Source: Clostridia bacterium
GTDB taxonomy: Bacteria; Bacillota; Clostridia; Oscillospirales; CAG-272
Reading direction: 5' to 3'
DNA length: 37,033 nucleotides
NCBI GenBank assembly: GCA_017961575.1
Contig: JAGCXA010000045.1
Coordinates: 1 to 37,033 of the forward strand
The translations under genes and the position numbers were made by a program. The notes below the pieces were generated by a model. It was given only the letters and a program-made list of their open reading frames with translations, was not told the DNA's origin and searched no databases. The stretch's first letter is position 1. Every line of letters starts with the position of its first letter. Shown here piece after piece: positions 8,824-15,798 of the stretch.

Positions 8824-9666
8824 TCACCGTCCCCAAATCAACACCGCCAATCCGAGCGCGATGCGGTAGACCCCGAAGGGGAACAGCCCGCGCCGACGGA
8901 CGAAACCGACGAGCGCGCGGATCACCGGGAGCGAGACCAGAAACGAGACGAGAAAGCCGAAGAGCAGGAGCAAAACCGCCCGCCGGTCGACTTCGTAGCC
9001 GGGCAGACCCGCGGCGGCGCGCGCGGCGAACTTGCCGATTTTGAGGCACGACACCCCGACCATCACCGGGATCGCCATAAAGAACGAGAACTCCGCCGCC
9101 GCCGCGTCGGACACGCCGAGGGCGCGCCCGCCGAGCAGGCACGACCCGCTGCGCGAGGTGCCGGGGACGATCGAGAGCGCCTGAAACGCCCCGATCCCGA
9201 ACGCCCGCCCGCACCCGATTCCCCGCCAGTCGGAAACCGTCGCGCGGGGACGAGGGAGCAGGAACAGAACGCCGTAAAAGAGCAGAGCGACCGCCACTAC
9301 CTTGACGCGCGAGGAATCCGAGAGCAGACGGTCGAGCGCGTCGTCGAGGAGAACGCCCGCCACGGCGGCGGGGATCACACCGACGAGGATCGGCCGCCAG
9401 AGAGCGAGCGTCTGCCGCAGTCCGTTCCGCCGGAGCGCGAAAAGAGGCGACCCCTTCGCGTACAGGACGGGCACCGCGAGGATCGCCCCCAATTGGATCA
9501 CGTAGAGAAACAGATTGAAAAACGGCTCGGAAAACGAGGAAATTGTAACCCACCCCCCGAAGAGGAGCAGATGCCCCGTAGAACTGACGGGGAGCCATTC
9601 GGTGATCCCCTCGACAAGCGAGAGGAGAAGCACTTTACACGTCTCGGAAAGCGGGGCGGCGTTCAA
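8824..9666 (-). CDS. uppP: Undecaprenyl-diphosphate phosphatase (UppP/BacA)
   Basis: An integral membrane enzyme of 280 residues that removes one phosphate from undecaprenyl diphosphate, recycling the lipid carrier for peptidoglycan and other wall polymers and giving low-level bacitracin resistance. The N-terminal motif EGITEWLPVSSTGHLLL and the second signature PGTSRSG are both present, with about eight hydrophobic helices. The start is inferred as TTG at 9666, because this codon overlaps the TGA of the upstream U32 gene (TTGA), giving translational coupling and a family-typical length. The frame is open 63 codons further upstream, but that sequence is antisense-like Arg-rich filler inside the U32 gene. 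Genes order: methyltransferase, U32, uppP. Confidence 0.92.
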   Translation of the reverse strand: MNAAPLSETCKVLLLSLVEGITEWLPVSSTGHLLLFGGWVTISSFSEPFFNLFLYVIQLGAILAVPVLYAKGSPLFALRRNGLRQTLALWRPILVGVIPAAVAGVLLDDALDRLLSDSSRVKVVAVALLFYGVLFLLPRPRATVSDWRGIGCGRAFGIGAFQALSIVPGTSRSGSCLLGGRALGVSDAAAAEFSFFMAIPVMVGVSCLKIGKFAARAAAGLPGYEVDRRAVLLLLFGFLVSFLVSLPVIRALVGFVRRRGLFPFGVYRIALGLAVLIWGR

Positions 9667-10901
9667 TCGTCCGCCGTGTGCCGGCGAAGCAGATCGCCCG
9701 CCGAAACCGGGAAGGGAACCGGAAGCCGGAAGCGCATCCCCGGATGCGGGGTGGCGTCGATCGGCTCGCCGTTTTCGTCCGTGAGCGCGGAAACCGTAAA
9801 CGCCCGCCCGCACTTGCCGGGCGAAAGGATCTCCACCTCGTCGCCGACGGCGCACTTGTTCCGCTGTTCGAGGACGGCGAGCCCGGTCGCCCCGTCGTAG
9901 CCGACGACGGCGGCGAGATAGGACTTCTCGCCGAGGTATCCGGGGCGCGAAACGACGTTCGGATCGTCGTGCGGGTTCCCGTAGTAGAAGCCCGTCGAGT
10001 ACTCCCGGTGCGAGACCGATTCGAGTTCCGCGACGACGAGCGGATCGACCGTTTTTTCTCCCCGCGCCAGGGCGTCGAGCGCCATCCGGTAGGCGTTGGT
10101 CACGGCGGCGACGTAGAGCGCGCTCTTCATCCGCCCCTCGATTTTGAGCGACGAGATCCTGGCGTCGGCAAGGTCGCCGAGACGTTCGATCATCGAGAGG
10201 TCGCGCGACGCGAGGATAAAAGTCCCGCCCGCGTCCTCCTCCACCGGGATCGGCTCGTCGGGGCGGCTCTCCTCGATGATCTCACCCGACAGCCGTCCGA
10301 CCCGGTACTTCCAGCGGCAGGGCTGGGTGCAGTCGCCGCGATTGGCGTCCCGCCCGGTGAAGTAACCCGAGAGCAGACAGCGCCCGCTGTACGAGATACA
10401 CGTCGATCCGTGCACGAACGCTTCGAGTTCGAGGTCGGCGGGGATATTCTTTCTGATCTCTTTGATCTCGGAGAGCGACAGTTCGCGCGCCAGCACGATC
10501 CGGCGCACGCCCATCGCGTACCACGCGCGGCAGGCGGCGCTCGACAGGGCGTTTGCCTGCGTGGACAAATGAAGCGGGATCCCCGGCAACTTCTCCCGGC
10601 ACAGAAGGATCACGCCGGGATCCGACACGATCAGCCCGTCGGGGGCGACCCGCGCGAGCAGATCGAGATAGGCGACGAGCGCCGGATAATCGTCCTCGTG
10701 CGGCATCGCGTTCACCGTCACGTAGACCTTGACGCCCCGCTCGTGCGCGTACGCGACGGCGTTCCGAAGTTCCTCGGGCGAGAACTCGGTCGACGCCGCC
10801 CGGAGCCCGAAGCCGGGGCCGGCGAGATACACGGCGTCGGCGCCGAAGTTGATCGCGGCGCGGAGTTTTTCGGGGTTTCCTGCGGGGGAGAGCAGTTCCA
10901 T
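9663..10901 (-). CDS. U32 family protein, TrhP-like tRNA hydroxylation
   Basis: A 412-residue U32 'collagenase-like' family protein. The N-terminal barrel begins ELLSPAGNPEKLRAAI with GADAVYLA. The U32 signature appears as AFVHGSTCISYSGRCLLSG, followed by GRDANRGDCTQPCRW, which holds the conserved cysteines thought to bind an iron-sulfur cluster. Members with this signature (TrhP/YegQ, B. subtilis YrrN/YrrO) take part in prephenate-dependent 5-hydroxyuridine formation at tRNA position 34, so this role is more likely than proteolysis. The start is ATG at 10901 with AAAGGA eight bases upstream; GTG at 10904 is an alternative. It is co-transcribed with uppP, which it overlaps. Confidence 0.88.
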   Translation of the reverse strand: MELLSPAGNPEKLRAAINFGADAVYLAGPGFGLRAASTEFSPEELRNAVAYAHERGVKVYVTVNAMPHEDDYPALVAYLDLLARVAPDGLIVSDPGVILLCREKLPGIPLHLSTQANALSSAACRAWYAMGVRRIVLARELSLSEIKEIRKNIPADLELEAFVHGSTCISYSGRCLLSGYFTGRDANRGDCTQPCRWKYRVGRLSGEIIEESRPDEPIPVEEDAGGTFILASRDLSMIERLGDLADARISSLKIEGRMKSALYVAAVTNAYRMALDALARGEKTVDPLVVAELESVSHREYSTGFYYGNPHDDPNVVSRPGYLGEKSYLAAVVGYDGATGLAVLEQRNKCAVGDEVEILSPGKCGRAFTVSALTDENGEPIDATPHPGMRFRLPVPFPVSAGDLLRRHTADD

Positions 10902-10916
10902 CACGGTTTTCCTTTC

Positions 10917-12023
10917 TTATACGGATTGATCCGGCAGGGCGAGCAGGTCGACCTCCCACGCCGGAACGCACAGCCGCCGCCTGAGAGACAGGCGGTAGCC
11001 GGGGCAGAGTTCGTTTAAGAGAAGCGGGAGCGAAAACAGGTCCTCGCTCCGGTGATACGCCGAGACGAGCAGCGCGGGACGGAAACGCGCAAGCGTCGTT
11101 TTCGCTCCGCGAAGGGCGGCGCCCTCCGCCCCCTCGACGTCGAGTTTCAGAAGGTCGATCCCGGTCCCGCCGAGCAATTCGTCCACCGTCGTGACGCCGA
11201 CCTCCTCCCGCCGCGCCTCGTGCGACGCCCGGAACAGGGTCGAGTTGCGGTTGCCCGCGGCGAAGAGCGTCGCCGATCCGACCGCGTCCGAGAGGGCGGC
11301 GCGGACGGGGGTTATCGCCGCGCGGGTCTCGCGATCCCGGTAGGAAAGGAGCCGCCGGTAGTTCCGCTCGTCCGGCTCGACGCAAAGGATCTTTTCGACG
11401 TCGGGCGCGTGATCGAGGATCGCCCGCGCCGTGTCGCCGTCGTAGGCGCCGCCGTCGAGGACGCGCCGCCAGCGCGCGGGGAACAGATACGACAGAGGGT
11501 CGTAGCCCGGCTCCGAAGACGAGAGCAACGGGGCAAGTTCCCCCGACAGTTTATACGAGAGCAGGGAAGAATAGACCTCCCGCGACCGCTCGTCGGAGAA
11601 GAGACGGTACGCCCGTTCGATCTCGTCCCGGTGCGAGAGCGCAAACGCGCGGTCGAAGAGCGCGCCCCCCGCGACGGGAAAATCGGGAACGGCGAGATCG
11701 CACCGCCGGGCGAGGGCTTCGATCCGTCCGATCACGGCGGGATCGCGCGACGCGAAGCAGAGCAGGACGAGCGGATCGTTCCACCTGTCGAGCGCCTCGT
11801 CCGGGGTCAGAACCGAAAAACCGCGGAAGGACTGCCCCCGCGCGAACTCCGGGCTGACGAACACCCCGGCGGGGGAACCGCCGAGCGACGAGAGCCACGC
11901 GACCGTTTTGTCTGCGCCGTCCCCCGTCCCGAAGAGCAGGACGGGACGCTCGCAGCGAAAAGCCGAAACGATCCGATCACAAAGATCGGGACGGTCGGGA
12001 AGACCCGAAAAAACCGACGCCAC
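10917..12023 (-). CDS. FkbM family SAM-dependent methyltransferase
   Basis: A 368-residue protein with an FkbM-type methyltransferase domain in its C-terminal half. The SAM-binding loop is VLDGGAYDGDTA, the acidic strand end is CVEPDERNYRRL, and the FkbM hallmark DLLKLDVEGAEGAALRGA is present. The N-terminal half starts with a Rossmann-like segment (PVLLFGTGDGADKT), as found in proteins of glycan or antibiotic modification. The start is GTG at 12023, because a near-perfect GGAGGTGA lies five bases upstream; the ATG ten codons earlier would place that site inside the gene. The target is unknown, with O-methylation of a sugar or of a secondary product being usual for this family. It precedes the U32 gene by 15 bases, so it is probably the first gene of a three-gene operon. 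Confidence 0.82.
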   Translation of the reverse strand: MASVFSGLPDRPDLCDRIVSAFRCERPVLLFGTGDGADKTVAWLSSLGGSPAGVFVSPEFARGQSFRGFSVLTPDEALDRWNDPLVLLCFASRDPAVIGRIEALARRCDLAVPDFPVAGGALFDRAFALSHRDEIERAYRLFSDERSREVYSSLLSYKLSGELAPLLSSSEPGYDPLSYLFPARWRRVLDGGAYDGDTARAILDHAPDVEKILCVEPDERNYRRLLSYRDRETRAAITPVRAALSDAVGSATLFAAGNRNSTLFRASHEARREEVGVTTVDELLGGTGIDLLKLDVEGAEGAALRGAKTTLARFRPALLVSAYHRSEDLFSLPLLLNELCPGYRLSLRRRLCVPAWEVDLLALPDQSV

Positions 12024-12040
12024 GAAATCACCTCCCGCTG

Positions 12041-12069
12041 TTGCATTCGTCAAAAAAGTGTGCTATACT
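12041..12069 (+). promoter_or_regulatory. Promoter of the HIT-family gene
   Basis: TTGCAT (12041-12046) and TATACT (12064-12069) are 17 bases apart. The promoter lies directly behind the divergent methyltransferase start, so the two genes share a roughly 100-base control region. Confidence 0.7.
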
Positions 12070-12123
12070 GTTCTCGACGGGAAACCCCCGCAAAACCAAA
12101 GAAGACCGAGAAAGGGAACCGAT

Positions 12124-12465
12124 ATGGACTGCATTTTCTGCGCGATCATCCGGGGCGAGATCCCCTCGAAAAAACTCTACGAGGATGAGTCGGTTTACTC
12201 GTTTGCCGACATCAATCCGCAGGCGCCGATCCACGCGCTCGTCGTACCGAAGAAGCATATTCCCTCCGCCGACGCGATCTGCGAGGAGAACGCCGACGAG
12301 GTGAAAAAGATCTTTTTGACGATCCCGAAGATCGCCGCGTCGCTCGGACTTGAAAACGGCTATCGCGTGATCACCAACGTCGGCGAGGACGGGTGCCAGT
12401 CGGTGAAGCATATCCACTTTCACGTCCTCGGCGGCGCCAAACTGCCCGAAAATATGGGTGTGTGA
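12124..12465 (+). CDS. HIT family nucleotide-binding protein
   Basis: A 113-residue histidine-triad protein of the HinT type, typically a purine nucleoside phosphoramidase or nucleotide-binding hydrolase in the cytoplasm. It begins MDCIFCAIIRGEIPS, whose paired cysteines (C3, C6) often bind zinc. It carries PQAPIHALVVPKKHI and ends with the catalytic triad KHIHFHVLGG (HxHxH). Length matches the family exactly. The start is ATG at 12124 with AAAGGGA upstream; the longer open frame before it overlaps the divergent methyltransferase and is not used. It is apparently monocistronic from its own promoter. Confidence 0.95.
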   Translation: MDCIFCAIIRGEIPSKKLYEDESVYSFADINPQAPIHALVVPKKHIPSADAICEENADEVKKIFLTIPKIAASLGLENGYRVITNVGEDGCQSVKHIHFHVLGGAKLPENMGV

Positions 12466-12487
12466 TCCGAAAAAAAGCCGAAACCTC

Positions 12488-12515
12488 TTGACTTTTTGCC
12501 AAAAACGAATATACT
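12488..12515 (+). promoter_or_regulatory. Promoter for a candidate small RNA
   Basis: TTGACT (12488-12493) and TATACT (12510-12515) are separated by 16 bases. No open reading frame follows on this strand before the terminator at about 12608, so the transcript would be a short RNA starting near 12522. Confidence 0.6.
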
Positions 12516-12521
12516 GTTCAC

Positions 12522-12608
12522 GGAAGATTCGACTAACGTCGGTCAAAACAGACCGGATTACGGCGGTGACGCCAACGGCTTTATGCCGCAAGTCGAATCT
12601 TCTTTTTT
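12522..12608 (+). ncRNA. Candidate small structured RNA, four-way junction
   Basis: A roughly 85-base transcription unit with its own promoter. Its two ends form a perfect 12-bp stem (12523-12534 with 12591-12602), immediately followed by six T, so the closing helix would also be the terminator. Enclosed are three small hairpins: TCGGTC/GACCGG with loop AAAACA (12539-12556), GGCG-GTGA-CGCC (12562-12573) and CGGC-TTTAT-GCCG (12576-12588). Together they give a cloverleaf-like four-way junction. It is not a tRNA, as no T-arm sequence, anticodon arm or CCA end fits. I do not recognise it as a known riboswitch or sRNA. It could be a new trans-acting RNA or an attenuated leader that has lost its gene. 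Confidence 0.45.
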
Positions 12609-12625
12609 ATCCTTTCAAAAACGGA

Positions 12626-12657
12626 AAACGCCCGCTGTCGTGTGACAGCGGGCGTTT
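12626..12657 (-). terminator. Terminator of rplS
   Basis: A perfect 14-bp stem (12626-12639 with 12644-12657) encloses a four-base loop. On the minus strand it ends GCGTTTT and lies 19 bases beyond the rplS stop. The stem is symmetric, with A-rich and T-rich flanks, so it may act in both directions. Confidence 0.85.
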
Positions 12658-12676
12658 GGCTTTGCCGGGCAGAGGA

Positions 12677-13018
12677 TCAAATGTCCTCTTTGACCTTGGC
12701 TGCCTTACCGACTCTGTTGCGCAGGTAGGAGAGTTTCGCGCGACGGACTTTACCGTAGCGGATGACTTCCACGCTGACGACGTTCGGAGAATGGATCGGG
12801 AAGGTCTTTTCGACGCCGCAGCCGTAGGAGACGCGGCGGACGGTGAAGGTCTCGGAGATCCCACCGTTCCGACGGGCGATCACGACGCCCTCGAACATCT
12901 GGATTCTCTCTCTCGTGCCTTCCTTGATCTTGTTGGCGATGCGCACGGTATCGCCGACGTTGAAAGCGGGAACTTCCGTCTTCAACTGCTCACTCGTAAA
13001 AGCCTCGATTTTATTCAT
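12677..13018 (-). CDS. rplS: 50S ribosomal protein L19
   Basis: A 113-residue large-subunit ribosomal protein at the 30S-50S interface. Recognisable blocks are [53 protein letters not shown] and [20 protein letters not shown]. The start is ATG at 13018 (MNKIEAF), preceded by AAGGAGGAG. Earlier in-frame codons belong to the leader. It stands alone with its own promoter, leader and terminator, rather than behind trmD as in many genomes. Confidence 0.97.
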   Translation of the reverse strand: MNKIEAFTSEQLKTEVPAFNVGDTVRIANKIKEGTRERIQMFEGVVIARRNGGISETFTVRRVSYGCGVEKTFPIHSPNVVSVEVIRYGKVRRAKLSYLRNRVGKAAKVKEDI

Positions 13019-13111
13019 TGGCTCCTCCTTCATACGAACATTCGTGCGGAGCATCGCAGAGGACTGTTCTTGATCTTCCCGGAACGGACGGACCCGCCCG
13101 CACCGTGAACA
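13019..13111 (-). promoter_or_regulatory. rplS 5' leader, candidate L19 leader
   Basis: About 92 bases lie between the predicted transcription start and the rplS ATG. The leader contains CTGTTC near its 5' end that can pair with GAACAG about 45 bases later, and a GC-rich central part. Firmicutes rplS genes often carry an autoregulatory 'L19 leader' RNA (Rfam) just before the start; position and size fit, but no alignment was possible here. Confidence 0.45.
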
Positions 13112-13116
13112 GAAGC

Positions 13117-13145
13117 ATTATATCATACGAAAAACGAAAAAGCAA
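13117..13145 (-). promoter_or_regulatory. Promoter of rplS
   Basis: On the minus strand, TTGCTT (13145-13140) and TATAAT (13122-13117) are separated by 17 bases. Confidence 0.7.
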
Positions 13146-13230
13146 GTCTTTTTCAAAATTATTTTTCGGGCGGATTCCGGGTGCCCCCCGCGCCTTCGGT
13201 TCTCCGGCAAGAAGCCGGGAGGCGTGGCGG

Positions 13231-13815
13231 TCAACCGTAGGTCTTGATGATCTCCTCGGCGACTTTGAGACGGGGGATGCAGCGGTCCATCGCCTGCTTT
13301 TCAATGTAACGGTGAGCGTTCGGCTCGGTCATTTTGAGTTCGCTGATGAGCAGCCATTTCGCGCGGTTGACCAGCCGGATCTCGTTCATCTTTTCCTCGA
13401 TCGAGAGGGTCTTTTTCTGATTCTTACGGAGTCCTTCCCGCGCGCTGATCAGCCAGTCGAGGGCGATCGAAAAAACCGGGCGGGAGATCGGTTTTTGCAA
13501 GAGAAAGACGCCGTGCTCGGCGAGTTTTTCATAGGCAAGGTCGTATTGCTCGGTTTTGGAAAGGAACAGGACGACGGCGCCCGAGTCGACGGCGACGTCG
13601 ATCGAGAAACGGATGCCGACGTCGTCCCCGACGGGGGAATTGACGACGACGAAGTCGAAATCGCGTTCGGCGAGCGCCCGTTTGGCGACGCTGACGCCCG
13701 AAACCGTCTGCACCGGCGAAAAAGTGGGGACGGCAAAGTAATCCGCCAACGCGGCGTTGAACTTTTCGGACGTCGAGACGACGAGAACGCTGTAAACCCG
13801 TTCTTTGAAATCCAA
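13231..13815 (-). CDS. ANTAR-domain transcription antiterminator with pseudo-receiver
   Basis: A 194-residue RNA-binding regulator, last gene of the glutamate synthase-glnA operon. Residues 7-120 form a receiver-like fold, but the acidic pair after strand 1 is replaced (VLVVSTSEK) and the phosphoacceptor position is Asn59 (FVVVNSPVG); only Lys108 (LLQKP) remains. It should therefore not be controlled by ordinary phosphorylation. A helical linker (about 121-137) leads to an ANTAR domain (138-194) with NRAKWLLISELKMTE, NAHRYIEKQAMD and LKVAEEII. ANTAR dimers bind hexaloop RNA hairpins and prevent formation of overlapping terminators; such hairpins precede gltB1 and glnN here. The start is TTG at 13815, with AAAGGAGG eight bases upstream. 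ANTAR regulators beside glnA are known in solventogenic clostridia (NitR), so nitrogen control is the best inference. Confidence 0.88.
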   Translation of the reverse strand: MDFKERVYSVLVVSTSEKFNAALADYFAVPTFSPVQTVSGVSVAKRALAERDFDFVVVNSPVGDDVGIRFSIDVAVDSGAVVLFLSKTEQYDLAYEKLAEHGVFLLQKPISRPVFSIALDWLISAREGLRKNQKKTLSIEEKMNEIRLVNRAKWLLISELKMTEPNAHRYIEKQAMDRCIPRLKVAEEIIKTYG

Positions 13816-13852
13816 GTTCCGTCCCTCCTTTCGCAGTTAATTCCGGAACGAC

Positions 13853-15061
13853 TTATTCTTTGCAGTAGATATTCAGGATCTCTGCGGGCAGGCACTCTCC
13901 GATCCACCCGTCGGCTTTTGCCGCCGCTTTCGCTTTTGCAAGCGTATCGGGCAGTTTTTTGAGATCGACGGTCGACGCTTCGTCGGCCTGGTAGAGATTG
14001 AGGTCGACGGGAGCGGGCAGAGGCAGCCCGTTTTTGATCCCGTAGAGCGCCGCCCGGATCAGGAGGGTAAACGCGATATAGGGATTCGCCGCGGGATCGG
14101 GCGAACGGAGTTCGGCGCGGCGGTACTCTTTCTCTGCCGCGGGGATGCGCACGAGCTGCGAACGGTTCTCGCGCGACCAGGAAACGAAACGCGGCGCTTT
14201 CATCTGCCCGAGCCGTTTGTAGGACTCCTCGTTCGGGTTGAGGAAGACGGTCATCGGAACGATCTTATCAAGAACGCCGGCGATCATATTCCCCTGTTTC
14301 TTTTCGTCGTCGGGTTTTGCCGACCAGTTGATATGGAAGCCGTTTCCGGGCTCGGAATCGAGGGGTTTCGGCGAAAAAACGGCGTGAAGCCCGTTCCGGC
14401 GCGCGACGGTGCGCACGACGGTCTGAAAAGTCATCACGTTGTCGGCGGCGGAAAGGGCGTCGGTGTAGCGGAAGTCGATCTCGTTCTGCCCGGGTCCCTC
14501 CTCGTGGTGCGAACTTTCGGGGCGAATGCCCATCTGTTCGAGCGTGAGACAGATCTCGCGCCGCACGTTCTCGCCCTTGTCATCAGGCGCGATGTCCATA
14601 TATCCGGCGCGATCGTAGGGGATCTTCGTCGGTTCGTTCTTCTCGTCGAGTTCAAAGAGGTAGAACTCCTGTTCCGCCCCGAAATAGAAAGTGTAGCCCG
14701 CCGCCTTCGCGTCCTCGACCGCCTTTTTTAAGAGCGTCCGGGTGTCGCAGGCGAAGGGCGTGCCGTCGGGATAGGAGATCGAGCAGAACATCCGCACGAC
14801 CTTTCCGTGTTCGGGTCGCCACGGAAGCCAGGTCAGCGTGGAGGGATCGGGATGCAGAAAAAGGTCCGAGTGACTTTCGTCCCCGAATCCGGCGACAGCC
14901 GACGCGTCGAACGCGATCCCCCATTCAAAGGCGCGGGGCAGCTCCTCCGGCATGATCGAGATATTCTTCTGCTTTCCGAAGACGTCCGAGAAAGCGAGGC
15001 GGATGAACTTGACGTCCTCCTCCGCCACGTATTGCAGGACCTCGTCCTTCGAGTAATTCAT
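13853..15061 (-). CDS. glnA: Glutamine synthetase type I, short form
   Basis: A 402-residue glutamine synthetase that makes glutamine from glutamate, ammonium and ATP. GS-I signatures are GAEQEFYLFEL (metal-binding Glu), RREICLTLEQMGI, SSHHEEGPGQNEIDFRY, PGNGFHINWS, the ATP-site NRSQLVRIP and RRAELRSPDPAANPYIAF. It is some 40-60 residues shorter than usual GS-I; part of the gap lies just after the substrate His, where the usual loop is missing. The start is ATG at 15061 with GGAGG five bases upstream. It lies 22 bases after gltB3 and 37 before the ANTAR gene, in the glutamate synthase operon, so GS and GOGAT are made together. A second, type III synthetase stands on the other side of the locus. 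The short form should be catalytically complete, but this is untested. Confidence 0.93.
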   Translation of the reverse strand: MNYSKDEVLQYVAEEDVKFIRLAFSDVFGKQKNISIMPEELPRAFEWGIAFDASAVAGFGDESHSDLFLHPDPSTLTWLPWRPEHGKVVRMFCSISYPDGTPFACDTRTLLKKAVEDAKAAGYTFYFGAEQEFYLFELDEKNEPTKIPYDRAGYMDIAPDDKGENVRREICLTLEQMGIRPESSHHEEGPGQNEIDFRYTDALSAADNVMTFQTVVRTVARRNGLHAVFSPKPLDSEPGNGFHINWSAKPDDEKKQGNMIAGVLDKIVPMTVFLNPNEESYKRLGQMKAPRFVSWSRENRSQLVRIPAAEKEYRRAELRSPDPAANPYIAFTLLIRAALYGIKNGLPLPAPVDLNLYQADEASTVDLKKLPDTLAKAKAAAKADGWIGECLPAEILNIYCKE

Positions 15062-15083
15062 TTTGACCTCCCTGTATCTCATC

Positions 15084-15797
15084 TCAGTTTGCTACGTAGA
15101 GTCGTTTGTACGGATTGCTGCTGTCGGGAGTGACGACGGTGAAAGGCGAATCCATCACCTTTTCCTCGTTCTCCCCGAACCGGGCGCAGTACTCTCTGAC
15201 GTACTGCCGGATCCCGACGAGATCCTCTTCGGTCGCTTCGCGCGACGTCACCTGATCCGGGAAAGCGATCCCCCGGCAGTCCGAGCGCAGGATCATTTTT
15301 CCCCCGTGCATTCCGGTGCACGGGAAATTGCCGACGATCCGCCGACCCGAAAGTCCGAGTACGACGATCAAGCCGCCCGCCTGATACTCGCCGAGAAAAC
15401 TGCCGGTGCATCCGCCGACGACGATCACGGGGATCTTGTCTTCGTACGCCTTCATATGGATCCCGGCGCGGTAGCCGGCGTCGCCCCTGACGAAAATCTT
15501 TCCGCCGCGCATCGCGTAACCGACGGCGTCGCCGACGTTGCCGCCGATGACGATCTCGCCCGCGTTCATCGTGTCGCCGACGGCGTCCTGCGCGTTGCCG
15601 GAAACGGTGATCGTTCCCCCGTTGAGGTACGCGCCGAGCGCGTTGCCCGGAACGCCGTCGATTGCGACCTCGACGTCGGACATTCCGGCGCAAATAAAAC
15701 GCTGCCCGAGGCACCCGGTCAACTCGACCTTGCCTCCCGCGCGTCTGATCGCGTCGTTTAGGGCGCGGAAATCGAGCCCGTTTGCGTTGACTAACAT
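15084..15797 (-). CDS. Glutamate synthase GXGXG-domain subunit
   Basis: A 237-residue stand-alone version of the C-terminal beta-helix (GXGXG) domain of glutamate synthase large subunit. Repeated turns such as YLNGGTITVSGNAQDAVGD, NAGEIVIGGNVGDAVGYAM and RGGKIFVRGDAGYRAG are diagnostic. In the fused enzyme this domain packs the glutaminase and FMN domains together; here it is a separate protein, as in archaeal-type glutamate synthases. The start is ATG at 15797, one base after the oxidoreductase stop, with GGAGGTG upstream; the GTG four codons earlier lies too close to that site. It is tightly coupled to its neighbours in the gltB1-gltB2-ferredoxin-oxidoreductase-gltB3-glnA operon. About 60 residues after the beta-helix (REATEEDLVGIRQYV) form a helical tail found in this family. 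Confidence 0.9.
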   Translation of the reverse strand: MLVNANGLDFRALNDAIRRAGGKVELTGCLGQRFICAGMSDVEVAIDGVPGNALGAYLNGGTITVSGNAQDAVGDTMNAGEIVIGGNVGDAVGYAMRGGKIFVRGDAGYRAGIHMKAYEDKIPVIVVGGCTGSFLGEYQAGGLIVVLGLSGRRIVGNFPCTGMHGGKMILRSDCRGIAFPDQVTSREATEEDLVGIRQYVREYCARFGENEEKVMDSPFTVVTPDSSNPYKRLYVAN

Positions 15798-15798
15798 A

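Noticed and set aside
9667-9855. Upstream extension of uppP
   Set aside because: The 63 extra codons lie inside the U32 gene, are Arg-rich and match no UppP N-terminus; the TTG overlapping the stop gives the family length.
12522-12608. tRNA gene
   Set aside because: The cloverleaf outline is suggestive, but the closing stem has 12 pairs and there is no TTC arm, D-arm consensus, 7-base anticodon loop or CCA end.
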